Made by a program: the position numbers and the translations under genes. Below the pieces are notes generated by a model. The model was not told the DNA's origin, did not search any database, and saw nothing but the letters and a program-made list of their open reading frames with translations. A DNA stretch of 64,000 bases, from positions 2,356,001-2,420,000 of the forward strand of contig JAUDYN010000002.1 of NCBI GenBank assembly GCA_030407005.1, written 5' to 3'. The DNA is from Desarmillaria ectypa (taxonomy: Eukaryota; Basidiomycota; Agaricomycetes; Agaricales; Physalacriaceae). Below, one piece after another: positions 33,077 to 46,030 of this stretch; the stretch's first letter is position 1, and every line of letters begins with the position of its first letter.

Positions 33077-35523
33077 ATGCAGTTTCTCGCGATTCTGTGG
33101 CCTGTCCTCCTGGGGACATTGTTCACGACTGTCCAGGGGGTAACAAGGAACGCCAAAAGGAACAACAGCCAGACCAATCTCTCTCAGTTTGTTTCGACGA
33201 GGAACGGTCAATTCATAGTCAACGGCAGGTGTGTCCATTCAAATTTCTTATAGACGTTCAATGATAGCTGACAACCATCCCTAGCGAGTTCAAGTTCATC
33301 GGAGTCAACGCTCCCTGGCTTCCAACTCTCATTACCAGTCAGTCCTGTTTCTTTCATTTACAAGCTCATCGGCGCCTAAAAGTGAGGACACAGAGGAGGA
33401 TATCAAGAACACCTTGTGCAACATGTCGGAGGCCGGAATCAAAGTCGTCAGGACGTGGGGCTTTAATGGTGCGTGTTCTAGCCTCTTCACTCAATCCCGT
33501 CTCACGCGGAACGAAGACGTTACGGAGATACCCGAAAACAAGAATCAGACATGGTTCCAACTCATAAACAAGAACGGGACTGTAACGATTAATAACGGCA
33601 CGAATGGGCTCCAGAAACTAGACTTTGTACTCGAAGCTGCGCACGAGTGCAATGTGCTTGTCGTCATCTCACTTACGAACAACTGGAATCCAGTTGCAAA
33701 CTCAAGCACAAGTAAGTGCCTTGGCATCACTTTCCTACACTCATATTTACAGTGAAAATGTTAGACAATACGCGGCCGAGGAACGCCCTTAGTAACGACT
33801 TTGGTCAGGCTCCGCGCATTTGATCGAAGAACTTGATGTAACTCCCTGTTTACAGGCGGTATGGACACCTACGTACGGCAGTTTGGTGGATGCAAGCATG
33901 ATGAATTTTACACCAATCAGACACTGATCAATGCTTTCGAGAACTACACTACCCAGATCGTGACTCGTTATGTGAACAATCCGACCGTGTTCTCCTGGTG
34001 GGTTCCTTTTCTGTGTGAACGTATGCCTTGATATTTACGGCCGGATCAAACCAGGGAGATCGCCAATGATGCAAGGTATGCACACATTGTTAATTAATTC
34101 ACACTTGCATTACTCAACTCCGGCGAAGATGCAGTTCATCCGTTGAAGCGAGCCCTTCTTGTACCGCCCAGACCGTAACAGCATGGCATTCAACAATCGC
34201 CCAGCATATCAAGTCTATTGATAGTAATCACATCGTCTCCTCTGGGTTCGTTTCCATTACTCGTAGACCTTTCATTCTAACTGCCGTTCCAGCAACCAAG
34301 GATTCTTCTGTGTTGGTTGTCCAAAGCTCTTCCCTCTGAGGCCTCCACCGCCTGGACCGCAGACATCGGCAATTCCAGGCCAGCGACGCGCGACCAAGCC
34401 CCAACTTCTTACCAAGCGTAAACTTATCATGCGCAGGGAGGAGAAGCGAAGAAAGAACCGCGCTTTGCCAGGTGGAGATTCGTCAGGTGTCCGAGTCCGA
34501 GGTCGATGGGTTGCCAGTCGTAAGTATCATCGCCCGCTATTTTTGCTACGCATTGATGTTGATCCAGGGAAAAAAATATAGGAACCCGGCGTCAAGAAGA
34601 AAACGAAATTGGAACCGCCTTTGACGGGTCTGCAGGTGTCGATACCGAAGATATCTTGAACATTCCCGAGATCGGATACAGCTCATTCCAGTTATTCCCA
34701 GACCAGAATACTTACACAAACGGTGCAGCTGACTCGGGCTTATCAAATTTCCAGAGTGTATTGCAGGAGGGCTTGGATTGGATCAGAATGCAAGCCGAGT
34801 TGAGTGCCACGTGAGTACTGTATTTTTGATGAAGTATTCCAGGATTGAATAGCAGCACGCAGGTTTGGGAAGCCAATAGCTCTTACAGCATTCGGTTTGG
34901 TATCGCAAGAACATGCTCCCGACTTCGTTCCGTTCAATAGCACCGTGGCACCATTTGCTGCTGACTCTAAAGGCATGATCTCATCTCTGAAGTAGAAGAG
35001 TGAGCACTTATCTTTACGCTCATCGAACTACAGGGTCCAGCAAGACGACCACTGGCAATCAAACGAACAACTCAACTTTCGGTGTTACCAACTCAGAGCG
35101 CAACCAGGCATATTCCGCTTGGCTTGATGGTAAGAATCACTTCGATTTATGCGCATGTCTCTCATGGTTTTTCGTAGCGAGTATAATTAGCGGTTTGGCG
35201 GGTATCATGCAATACCAGGTGAGTGCACCTACGATGTGATCATTCAAACACTCATTCTTGTCCGTTATTACAGTGGGGTGTCTCTAACGTCACCGCTGCG
35301 GCGGGAACTTCGTTCTCTCCGAACGAGAATTCCACCTCGTCGAGTTCTGATGTGACCGGGACGTCCAGCTCCCCTGATGATGGTTACAGTATTATTGACT
35401 CTAAGTAAGTACCGACATCAATTAGAGGCTCCAACGGACATTGACATTAGGCCCTTTATCAGTACGGTGGACACTGAGTCGATCATCTCCTCAGCTTCTC
35501 TGCAAATTGCAGCTAACACGTGA
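33077..35523 (+). CDS. Secreted GH5-like protein lacking both catalytic Glu
   Basis: A gene with about a dozen short introns, from ATG 33077 to TGA 35521-35523. The N-terminus is a signal peptide (MQFLAILWPVLLGTLFTTVQG). The TIM-barrel landmarks of fungal GH5 enzymes are present in order: FKFIGVNAPWLP, KVVRTWGFNDV, LDFVLEAAHECNVLVVISLTNNW, GGMDTYVRQFGG..DEFYTN, VNNPTVFSWEIANDA, SGNQGFF and GKPIALTAFG. In GH5_7 mannanases the acid/base sits in GNEP and the nucleophile in EEYG; here those positions are Asp (34068-34070) and Ala (34888-34890). A basic Pro/Arg-rich insertion (about 34330-34510) interrupts the barrel and the C-terminus is Ser/Thr-rich. It may be a non-catalytic wall or polysaccharide-binding protein. 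Some donor sites (near 33341) are approximate. Confidence 0.75.
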
Positions 35524-36332
35524 ACGATCTAAATAAACGATACTTCTGGTAAAATGATATTCGAAAAGTCATTGGACTAAAGACTCTTATGTATAACGCT
35601 ATTTCCATGTCTTTTTTTTATGATACGTCACGTAGAGATGAAATTACTTTGACCTTTCATCTCAGTTGAAACACTTTGAATTCAATGTTGCTTCATCTTG
35701 TAAATTGAAATCGCAGTGAAGCACTAGCAAATCCATTGGTGTAGCCAAATGCTAGACTGAGTTCTTACTCCAAAATTACCTAATTTCTACTGTTCTCAGT
35801 GTGTTTCTTCCTCTCAATGTCCTTTAGAGCTACATCTACTTTGAACTTGAACTTTGAATACTAAACTTGATACTCTACCTTGAAGCAACAGGAAGCAACC
35901 TTGGAGTTACTAAGGAATGTACTTATCAAATTGTAAACTGTTGGGATTTGCAACTTCAAGCATGTGCCGGAAGATTCCTGAACCTTCAGTACCATCAATT
36001 TGGCATGATACTATGATATAATTAGGTACTTTAGTAGAACATTCTAGATACATTCTGTAGTATTTAAGGAGCTCGTCTCAAGCTCTAGCTAACAATTCAG
36101 TATTCTCTACTCAGCAAGCCTCCCACTGCAATAGTTACAACATAAACGATCGTCCAACTCCTGTCTGGTATGGATTACCTAGAGACATTAGCAACAGCCC
36201 TCGTGCTCGCAGGAAGACACCTGTGGCTTGAGAATCGAGACAGCCCGGTAATTATTTTCGGCCACTCGGTCCGATCATAGCGGTCCGAGATGTGCTAGTT
36301 TACTAGTCCCCAGTCACGCGTGACGCGCATTG
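35524..36332. other. Intergenic region before RAD3
   Basis: About 810 bp, AT-rich in its first half. No gene is seen. The last part should hold the RAD3 promoter. Confidence 0.45.
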
Positions 36333-39300
36333 ATGAAGTTCTACATTGACAATTTACCAGTGAGTCGCCTTTTTCTTGCTGCTTCGCCCCCTGACCGTCT
36401 AGCGCGTCGAAGATAATATTTCCTTATGACCGTATATATCCTGGTATGAATCCCTCATTGCTCTCATTCTCAGTCTCAATGTGCTTGTGAAGAGCAATAT
36501 GCCTACATGTGCGATCTCAAAAGGACCCTCGACGCAGAGGTTTATACTATTCTTTCCTTTATTTGGAGCGAAGTAAAACATGTTTCGGTAGGGTCACTGT
36601 GTCCTCGAAATGCCGTCAGGAACTGGGAAGACCGTCTCGTTGCTGTCCTTGATCGTTTCATACCAACAGGTGCCGGTCTCGCAGAGCCAGCATATTTCCC
36701 GCTCTAACCGAAATAAAGTTTCATCCAGCACGCCGGAAACTTATATACTGCTCTCGAACTGTTCCCGAAATTGAAAAGGCGCTTGCCGAGTTGAAGAGAT
36801 TGCTTGCATATCGAATAGAGTGCGCTGAGACTGAAGAGGAGAAGCAGAAAGAGAGAACTTTCACGGGACTTGGGTTAACCAGTCGTAAAAACTTGTGCAT
36901 TCACCCAGAGGTATTTTCATCGCTGTCCGGACTCTTCTGTGAAATGACTGTGCAATAGGTTTCTAAGGAGAAGAAAGGCAAGGTAGTCGACGCTCGGTGT
37001 CGAGATCTGACGAATGCTGCCGTCTGCGAAAAAGGAAGGGCGGATCCGGGCTCCGTGGAATTATGTGACTGGCATGAGGTATGAGACTACCTTTAACTTC
37101 AGAGCCTCGAGGTGCACCACGGTATATTTGACATAGAACCTAGGCAAACTTGAACCTGGAAATCTGATTCCTCCCGGAATATCGACATTAGCAGATGTTC
37201 TTCAATATGGGCGCGACAATACAACATGCCCTTACTTTACGGTTCGAAGAATGGTGAATTCTTTAGCTCTGACCCCGATCTACGGACCTAACGTCTTCAC
37301 AAAGTTACCTTTCGTAGACGTCATCATATACTCGTTTCACTACCTCCTTGATCCCAAGGTTGCCGAACAAGTTTCTAAAGAAATGTCTAAGGACGCAATA
37401 GTTGTATTCGATGAGGCACATAACATCGGTAAATCTGCTCTCTCGGGTCATCCCAGGTTGATAACAAGTACCAAACAGACAACGTGTGTATTGAGTCTCT
37501 CAGTATAGACTTGACGCGACCTATGTTGGACTCTGCGAGCCGCAGCATAAGCAAACTCGGCGAAAAGATAGAAGAGTACTTACGCTGCCACAGTCAAAGT
37601 CTGCATTAGCTGAAATAATCTTGGCTTAGGATCAAAACGACCGATGCGGCAAAACTTCAGAGCGAATATGCAAAGCTTGTTGAAGGCCTACAGGAGGACC
37701 TGCAAGACGAAGGTCAGGATGGGTTTATGACGAGCCCTGGTAAGTTTGTTCCAGATCTCCAGTCTCTTTGACATCCAATTGTGTTAGTTCTACCTGAGGA
37801 TCTACTTAATGAGGCTATACCCGGGAACATTCGGAAAGCTGAGCATTTCATTGCTTTCCTAAAAAGATTTGTGGAATATTTGAAGGCAATTATTGTTCTG
37901 TGACACTCGGATCTTGAATCACTGAACCAAAAATTCCAGACAAGGATGCGGGTTCTCCACGTAGTAGCTGAAACGCCGCTGTCATTTTTGCAACACTTGA
38001 AAGATATCACATACATTGAACGCAGACCATTGAGGCCAGTATTTAATTGAACGGATTGCGATGGCGCCCTCACTGACTCTTGCCTTAGGTTTTGTGCTGA
38101 GAGATTACAGTCCCTTATAAGGACCTTGGAACTCAGCCGTCTGGACGAGCATGCATCGTTACAAAAAGTCGCTAGCTTCGCAACGTTAGTGTCGACTTAC
38201 GAAAAGGGTACGAATAAATCAATGTCTTCCCGCAAACGTAGCTAATACAGTCTTTTCTAGGTTTTCTACTCATTCTGGAACCCTTTGAAACCGAAAATGC
38301 CACTGTACCCAACCCTATCTTTCACTTTACGTTCGTCTTTACTGATAGACATCGTCGTGTCTCCGGGGACTTAGTCTAATATGTTGACCCTAGGTGCCTG
38401 GATCCTTCGCTAGCCATCAAGCCCGTGTTTGAGCGTTTCAGCAGTGTGGTAATAACGTCGGGTACCATCTCACCCTTAGATATGTATCCAAAGATGCTGC
38501 AATTCTCCCCTGTGGTACAAGAAACATATCCTATGACGCTGACTCGAAACGCTTTCTTACCTTTGGTGAGTACCGCTCTCACCGGCCATGTTTCTTGATG
38601 CTGATCCAGCTAAAGGTCATCACCAGAGGTAGTGACCAGGTGGCCATCAGCTCCCGATTTGAAGTTAGAAATGACCCCGCAGTTGTTCGTAACTTCGGAA
38701 GTATTCTCGTTGAATATAGCAAAATCGTGCCCGACGGAATCGTGGCCTTCTTCCCAAGCTATCTCTACATGGAATCTATAGTGGCGGCTTGGAATGATAT
38801 GGTAAGATTGATATCCCTTGGTTCAGCTTGCTGTTAAGCAAGCTTCTCAAGGGTATCTTAAACGAGGTTTGGAAGAATAAGCTCATTTTCGTCGAAACCC
38901 CGGACGCTAACGAGACGAGCATTGCATTGGAGAATTATAGAAGGGTACTTACTTCTCATTTACGTGGTTTATCTGACGACCTTATTTCGTCAATGTGCAG
39001 GCTTGCGACAATGGGCGTGGAGCTGTTCTTCTATCCGTAGCCAGAGGCAAAGTATCAGAAGGCATCGATTTTGACCACAATTATGGTCGTGCTGTCATCA
39101 TGTTTGGGTAAGACGTTCAGTCTAACATACTCACGCTTCCCCTCTGACCGTTTTTTCAGCGTTCCTTATCAGTACACTGAGTCTCGAATTCTGAGGGCCA
39201 GGCTAGAATACTTGCGTGATGCTTACCGGATACGCGAGTCTGAATTCCTAGGCTTTGATGCCATGCGGAATGCGGCGCAGTGCGTCGGCCGTGTCCTTAG

Positions 39301-39718
39301 AGGAAAGACTGATTGGGGTTTGATGGTGTTTGCAGACAAGGTTTGTTGTTGATCTGTGTTTTTCTGCTAGTCAAGGAAACTGATGCGCTCGCAGCGGTTC
39401 GCTCGAGCGGATAAAAGAGCCAAACTTCCCCGCTGGATCAACCAGTATATTACGGATACTGCTTCAAATCTTTCGACCGATATGGCATTGACGTTGTCAA
39501 AACTATTCATGCGAACCATCTCTCAAAATCCGAACGAGAACCAGACGGGTATTTCCCTCTGGACTCTTGCAGACATTGAAAAGGCTCAGGAGAAGCAAAA
39601 GGCTGATTTCATAGCCATGGAAGTGGAGCGGCAGGCGAACACCATAGATGACGAGGACGAGTTTGGAGATGGAGGTATCAGTGACCGAATGCTGGCCGAC
39701 TTCGATATGGATGTGTAG
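36333..39718 (+). CDS. RAD3: DNA helicase RAD3/XPD, TFIIH subunit
   Basis: A highly split gene (about 18 introns) from ATG 36333 (MKFYIDNLP, 36333-36359) to TAG 39716-39718, giving about 800 residues as in the family. Helicase motifs are clear: Walker A MPSGTGKT in exon 36592-36669, [20 protein letters not shown], Walker B VVFDEAH near 37415, [12 protein letters not shown] (motif III region), [12 protein letters not shown] (motif V) and [14 protein letters not shown] (motif VI). Four cysteines after motif Ia (NLCIHPE, ARCRDL, LCDWHE, TTCPYF) form the Fe-S cluster ligands. The protein is the 5'-3' helicase of TFIIH for nucleotide excision repair and RNA polymerase II initiation. The C-terminus ends in an acidic tail. 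No disabling change was noticed, though I did not fix every splice site. Confidence 0.92.
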
Positions 39719-41471
39719 GCTGGACGTTACACTATAGTCATACAAATAATTTAATGCGTCGATGAGAAGCTGAGTCGTGAATCTAGTGAGAAAACATGAT
39801 GTTCGTGTCATAAGCCATCCTCCAGGCACAGCGCACATTTGCCTATGACCTGACCGTCCAAAAATGAGCGCTTAACGACAAGACTACACAAAGGCAAGGG
39901 CTTACCTCTGCAGTAACTCTTCTTATTGGTTGCCCATAATACCGACGGCAAGAACAGGGACGCTGATGAGATCCGCAATTCGACGGGTGAGCAGCACTCA
40001 GATAGCAGCGGGAGGATCGACAGTCGTTAATATTTTGGCCTATCTTCGTTAGGTGCTCGCACTCTACTGAACGCTTGAATAAGAGCTCTCTGTAGCACAT
40101 CTGTAAGGATATTTGATGATATGAATTTCAGCATGTACGAAGGAAAGAAGCGTCACATTCGTCGCGGTCGGCGGAGGTAGGCCAGATCGCGAGTTTTTGA
40201 GTTCAATCGAGTGTACGCTGTTTAAAAGTATATCAGAGATCGTCAATCATCAATGGATCGTCATTCTACCTGGATCAGAGTCCGGTCGAGAGGAAACTGA
40301 CGAAGAAGAGAACGTGCAGATCCCCTGCTTGAATTCTGTCCTCCCTTAAAAATGGCTAGTTAGGCCTAACATTTACGGTCCGGCTTGATATCTGGTAAAC
40401 ACAGATTATAGCATAGAACAAAGGAAATTTCCGTGGCAAGAATGGCAAGAAGCGGGAGAGTAAAGCCAAGATTCTGGGTGAGGGACATCGAGATATGGCC
40501 GCCCGTGCCCCTGCAAGTCAACTTGATCAGATGCACCCGATTCGATGCCCTGACAGAGGTCCCCCGCAACTATGAACCTCCTCGCCTGTATGTTCCTCTA
40601 GAGAAAGTAGAATATCTTAGTTCCCCAAGCTAATACCTGAATCTTCTAGACGTTGACAGTGATTCCTTAATGACTTGAACTGAAAATATATAAATACTAA
40701 ACGGAACAAAGAATCCTATCTTCGCCGACCTTACGGAGGAGCATATGAGTGCTCGAAATAAAAGCAGGTTTCTCCCGTTTTCGTGAGATTGCAACCTATA
40801 TGCCATGCCTTTAGTGACCGCCCAATATCCAACTATTAGCCGATGAGCGCCAGAAGGCCAGACCCAACATTAAATTAAAATACTCCCATTAAAGATATGC
40901 CTAGCTAGTCCTGAAGGGGACATTCATGAGAGTATGCGGAGGGAACACGTGCTCCATTTCTTTCTGATTGATACCCTCAGCGTTCGCGACATGTGTGTGC
41001 AAACCTACCGCGAGAAATGTCTCCCATTTGTGACGTGCGGAAACCAAGTGAATGAAGAGAATCTGAACGGACAATGGTTCTTAGGTCTCAAGACGTGGTC
41101 TTCACACACACACCTCTTCGCTTCTACTCTATTGTCACGATGTTGGTTTGCTTCGACGTCGCTTTTATTCCCAGGTGCACAGAGCTCGAGGTGAACGGAG
41201 TAAACTGGGATCCCTAAACATTGAGCAGCAAGTGGGTGGGTACAACAACTGGTTTTCTATATACCAACAGACAGTGAAGACAGTAAGAGCGCCCACCACG
41301 CCCTGGTCACAAGACTTTCTGGTGCGGCGTATTAATTATATAAATTACGCCATGCAGTCACGAAGGCTGATCGCAACTTTCCGAACCAAAAGGCAACAGT
41401 TTGTAAACACCAGACAGGACTGTACTTATCATCAGTCCAACGCATCGAACGTCAGAAAGTAAAGCTTACGT
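39719..41471. other. Gene-poor region
   Basis: 1.75 kb between RAD3 (+) and YME1 (-). A 63-codon plus frame from ATG 40442 to 40633 reads protein-like (KPRFWVRDIEIWPP) but has no recognised family and its antisense is also open. A CA-rich run occurs near 41105. I do not support a gene here. Confidence 0.4.
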
Positions 41472-44400
41472 TTATTTGGATTCTTCTTTCGCTTTCTTTG
41501 AACCATCAAGCTCCTTCTCCAGTACCTCATCGATGTTCCTTATTGATTCTCCCTTTACAACTTTTCTCACCTGCTGGGAGTCCAAAGTCTCGTGTTCAAC
41601 GAGAGCGTGGGCGAGCTGGAGGAACTTGGAAGGAAACGTACGTTAGAGAATTGTATATGCTCGCTTACCTTGTGAAGCTCATCAATTTTCGCCTGAAGAA
41701 GTGCAACGACTCGAGCCTCTCCGGTCTTGATGATGCTAGAACGTACAATGATCAGTGCCCGCACAGTCTCGGCTTGGCCTGATGACGCCATATGCCCTCA
41801 TCTTCCATATGGCAGGTATTTCGGGGCAAAACTTACTTGGTCACTTCATCCTCAATCTGTTGCATCCGAGCAGGACTTGTATCCTTATCATTGAAATAGA
41901 CTGGGCCGAGTTTGGAAAAGCCCCACCGCTTTTAATCTCTTGAGTCTTGCCGCAAATGAACGAGAACCAGAGCGTACCTTAACCATAGACTGAGCTATTG
42001 AGGTAGCGTTTTGGATATCCGAACTAGCCCCACTAGTGACATTTTCAGGACCGTAAACTGCACAAGAAATCAGAGTTATCTGTGCAGCCAATATATGAAC
42101 TCCTTACCAAGCGATTCGGCAACTCTACCTCCCATGGAGACATCGATGGAAGCAAGGTATTCCTTCAGAGTGATAGAAGTCCTATCATTTTCCGGAAGCA
42201 TAGAAGTCTAGAGATATACACATCAATTTTTGCCTCATTAGTTAGATAGCAGCCAAGCCTACATAGCCTAGGGCATGTCCCCGAGGCACGCAAGTAACCT
42301 TATGAAGGGGCATTGCACCATCCGTATACAATGCGACAAGGGCATGCCCACCCTACGAGACCATAAACGCGAGAAATCAGCAACCAGTCTGTGGGACCGA
42401 CCTCGTGATATGCTGTGGCAAGTTTGTCCTTCTCAGCAATGTATTGACTCTTTCGTTCCGCGCCCATGAGAATGCGGTCCTGTTGTTGTCGCCAAATTTA
42501 GATTCTATGCCGGTGATGAATGTATGATAAGACCTTAGCCCATTCGAAATGACTTAGGGTCACTTCTTTGGCCCGTTCTTTGGCAGCTTGAATGGCAGCT
42601 TGACTAAGAAAATCCAAATTAAGTCGATGTAAATGGCAAACAAGCACCTGACCCTTACTTTACCATATTCTGGAGATCAGCACCGGAAAAGCCTGGCGTT
42701 CCGCGAGCTAGAACTTTGGGATCGGCATCTGAAAGATTAAATTGATTAGCCAAACCACAACTACTTGTTCTATCGATTGTTACCTTTGGCTGTGGAGACA
42801 TTTCGCATGTGATGTTGAAGAATCTGTGCACGCCCACGAATATCGGGAAGGGGTACAGCGATGTGTCTATCGAATCGTCCAGGTCTCACGAGAGCTCTGC
42901 AAAGATAAGTATCAGTATGTTTACACGGGTGACCGAATCACCTACGGGTCGAGACTCTGAGGAAAGTTGGTCGCGGCAATAACAATAACTCCTTGACTCT
43001 GCTGGAATCCGTCCATCTCCACAAGGAGTTGATTCAATGTTTGCTTCATGTACTGTTGATCTCTTGCATTCCGCTTCCCACCAACAGCGTCCAGTTCGTC
43101 GATGAATATAATAGCGGGTTCTTTCTTACGAGCGGCCGCGAACAGATCACGAACACGCTTAGCACCTACGCCGACAAACATTTCCTCAAAATCGGATCTT
43201 TGGGTATATTGTTAATGATCGATTCTCGGTGACATGGTCGGCCGACTCACCCCGAGGCGAAGAAGAAAGGTACGCCGGCTTCTCCTGCAACTGCACGCGC
43301 AAGCATTGTCTTTCCAGTTCCGGGAGATCTAGTTAATTGAATATGAAATATTAATCGCTACGGGAAAAGAACACCGACCCAGTGAGTAAAACACCCTTTG
43401 GTAACTTTCCTCCGAGCGTTGCAAAGGAATCTGGGTCCTTGAGGAATTCAACGACATCTTGCAATTCCTATGCATGGGATGGCTCAATTGACTGTCAAAT
43501 AAGTATAGAAAAAAGGAATTACTAACCTCTTTAACCTCGTCTACACCATGAACGTCGCTGAATTTCACAGTACTTTCTTGCGACGGTTGGTACTGCGCCG
43601 TTCGAGGACCATTCTTAATAATCCCCGTGTTCTCGAAGAAAACCGACAGTATAACCAGGAAAACTATATGATAAGAAATATACGTCAAGAACTGCCTTGG
43701 GGAGGGGTGGATATCGCATACAGAAGGAGGACACCAAAAGGACAGCGATAAAGCGAGCTAGCCGAGGTATCCACGCACTTTTACCTAGAAGATATGAAGA
43801 CATGGAATGATTACACCCGGTTTTAAAACATACGTTCGACAATGGAGACCTGAACAGGGCCGATAGACTCAAAAGCGGAGGCCAACTTTGCAGGGTCCAC
43901 ATTCGAGAATAGGGGTGGAGACGAAGCTGAAGAGGTTGCATGCCCCGAAAGAATAGCTTTGGCGATGTCCTGGCTAGATCTGGGTAAAATCGGGGGCGGA
44001 GTGGTGGCGGGTTCCGGTGAAGAGGTCGCGTGTGGTTCAGAAACACCAGTTTCGGGCGCAGCGGTTGCATCCGGTTGCTCCTGAAGCGTAGAAGCCTGGT
44101 TTACTATGCCTGGTGAAGACGCTAAAAGAGAATCTCGGCGACGGGCAGCTGAGTAGACCGAGTTCTGCTGGCCCGTATTTATCAAACACGTCAAGTAAGC
44201 TTGAAACGCTTCTTCTGACCGCAGAAGGGGAGATGTAGGGTCCTAGGAAGCTGTCAGATGTGTACCAAAGTGAGGAGAAGCAGACGCACAAATTCACACA
44301 TTCGTTCCCAGCGATTGATGATAAGTTCATAGGAGGACTTGAGCTTCGTCTCCAACAAAGCATCAAAGAGCGCCAGTTGCTTCACAACGTCGTGAGGGTA

Positions 44401-44737
44401 CACGTTTGCCTCAGCCTCAAGCTTCGTGACATGGGCTACGACGGTGGGCGACGGTGCTGGCGAGCCTTTGAACCGATTGAATATTGAACCAAGGGTGAGA
44501 TTTCGAGATTGCGCAATGAGATTAATGGTGGATGTAGGACGGAACGGGCTCCTGGATGCCAGAGAGGCGGTGAGCAGCGTCCTCGTTGTTGGACCCAACG
44601 GACGATGTATGCATATTCGAGCTAGTAGTGTCGAGTGGGAGTATGCTACGAACCGCAAAGGGCTCTGTAGCTGCCAAATATGCTCAGTAAATGACTTGCA
44701 GCAGCGAAAATGGACTCACCTGTGGTGGTCGCAGCAT
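41472..44737 (-). CDS. YME1: Mitochondrial i-AAA protease, YME1-like
   Basis: About a dozen or more exons from ATG 44737 (MLRPPQ, then a 50-nt intron) to TAA 41472-41474. After an Arg-rich presequence come an N-terminal helical domain, a Pro/Ser/Thr-rich linker, a membrane helix ([16 protein letters not shown], about 43660), and the FtsH core: [14 protein letters not shown], Walker A GPPGTGKT (about 43320), Walker [15 protein letters not shown], the second region of homology RPGRFDRHI and the zinc site HEGGH (near 42400-42350). The C-terminal peptidase helices end in EKELDGSKK. One membrane helix and the sequence type place it with i-AAA proteases facing the intermembrane space, which degrade misfolded or unassembled inner-membrane proteins. 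The 49-nt intron 42401-42353 falls between HE and GGH. Confidence 0.9.
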
Positions 44738-44829
44738 ACCCGGGCTTGAACGCGCGTAATGCCGCCAGACGCTGTGTCCGAAAAAAATGTCCGCAGGCAC
44801 GTGATCATAGACGGATTTCTTCCGCTTCG
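44738..44829. promoter_or_regulatory. 92-bp bidirectional promoter
   Basis: Only 92 bp separate the start codons of the YME1-like and GCIP-like genes. Both transcripts must start within this gap or have very short leaders. No TATA box is seen; a GCAGGCACGTGATC segment contains CACGTG at 44798-44803. Confidence 0.6.
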
Positions 44830-46030
44830 ATGAAGGATCAGCGACAAGGTCAGTAATTTTTCAATTTGTTCAAGGTATGAAAGGGAATCCATCTTTCTTT
44901 GTAGCTATATCTTCCGTCAAAAAGGCCATAGGGACTTGCGATGCTGCTCTGGATATACTTTCCCTGTCCTCGCAGGCAGAAGATGTCCCCCCACCAGAAC
45001 TGGCGGTTATTCGTCAAGACTTTCTGTCTTTACTGCTACTGATCTATGGATCTTCAACGAAGATTTCGCTAGCTATGAAGCCTAAAGCCCCCACATATAG
45101 TGCTGCGCTCTCCCCGTTAAAGGACATATCCGATCACATCTCTGCCCTCACCCACTGTACAAATATTTTGTTGCCCAAAATTCACGGGGCCACTCTCGTC
45201 CGGGAATTCAATGACATCTGCAGAGATGTCACCAATTCAGTTAAATCTCTTCTCGTTATTCTTGACGCGTCCGAAGCGCGCGTTCTTGAATCGGGGGATA
45301 AGTACCTCGTTAAAACCGGTGAACTCCACCATTTGATTGATAAAGCACGCTCGCCATCTGGAGACGGGTTATCGGTTGACAATCTCTCTGCTGTTCGAAA
45401 AAAATGGCAGCAGGATAGTGGACCTTTGGACGATGGTTTGAAGGAGCTTAATGACATGATTAAATATGGTATGGAGGAAGGTGAGGACGATGAGGGCGAT
45501 GGATGGGATGAATTAGGCCTAGAGTCTATGAAATGCCTCAGTGAAAAGGAGCTTGAACGGACAAAACAGGTTACTCTTTCAATTATTGTTTTGTCCCTTT
45601 TGACCGAAAGTACATCCAGGTTCACACTATCATCCGTTTATCAACGCTGTTACACAAACGCATTCTGCGAGATTTTCTGTTGCCATCATCCTCGTCCACC
45701 CTTCCGATATCAGATCTCGACAAGCTTGTGCCATGTTCATCAGCCCTGTTGTCGGCCTCGGACGACCTTATCTCTTCCTTTTATCCCCCCCAAGATCCGC
45801 CTGCAATAGCCGCTGAATTTAATATCTTCCAAGAATGCCTCGACCGTATCAAATCATTGGTCGACGCTCTCGTCGATGGCCAGACGCTACAGACACAGTT
45901 TGATACTCTCAGTGTCACAGGCAATAATTCAACTCCGACTCTCACGAAGTGGTATAAGACATGTTTTGAACAAATACAAAAAACGTCGCAGAACCTATTA
46001 CAATGCCTGCCTGCCAGTTCAGAGACCTGA
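44830..46030 (+). CDS. GCIP / cyclin-D1-binding protein 1-like helical protein
   Basis: Three exons, 44830-44848, 44905-45569 and 45620-46030, total 1,095 nt (364 residues), in frame. The first exon is only 19 nt (MKDQRQ plus one base); its join to AISSVKKAIGTCDAALDIL gives a natural N-terminus, while a later in-frame Met at 44877 is less likely. The protein is helical with the landmarks ALSPLKDISDHISALTHCTNIL, an acidic centre (MEEGEDDEGDGWDELG) and a C-terminal IQKTSQNLLQCL helix, resembling the Grap2/cyclin-D-interacting (GCIP, CCNDBP1) family. In animals that protein binds cyclin D and HLH factors; its fungal role is not established. Family assignment is by remembered resemblance and is moderate; an uncharacterised helical protein is the alternative. 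Confidence 0.7.

Noticed and set aside
40442..40633. Small plus-strand gene between RAD3 and YME1
   Set aside because: The frame is protein-like but short, has no family and no splice support, and the opposite strand is also open.
41148..41462. 104-codon plus-strand frame next to the YME1 stop
   Set aside because: Composition looks like noise and it has no recognisable segment.
28844..46030. Mitochondrial gene cluster as a functional operon-like unit
   Set aside because: The mitochondrial genes are on both strands, far apart and mixed with unrelated genes; no shared promoter motif is visible.
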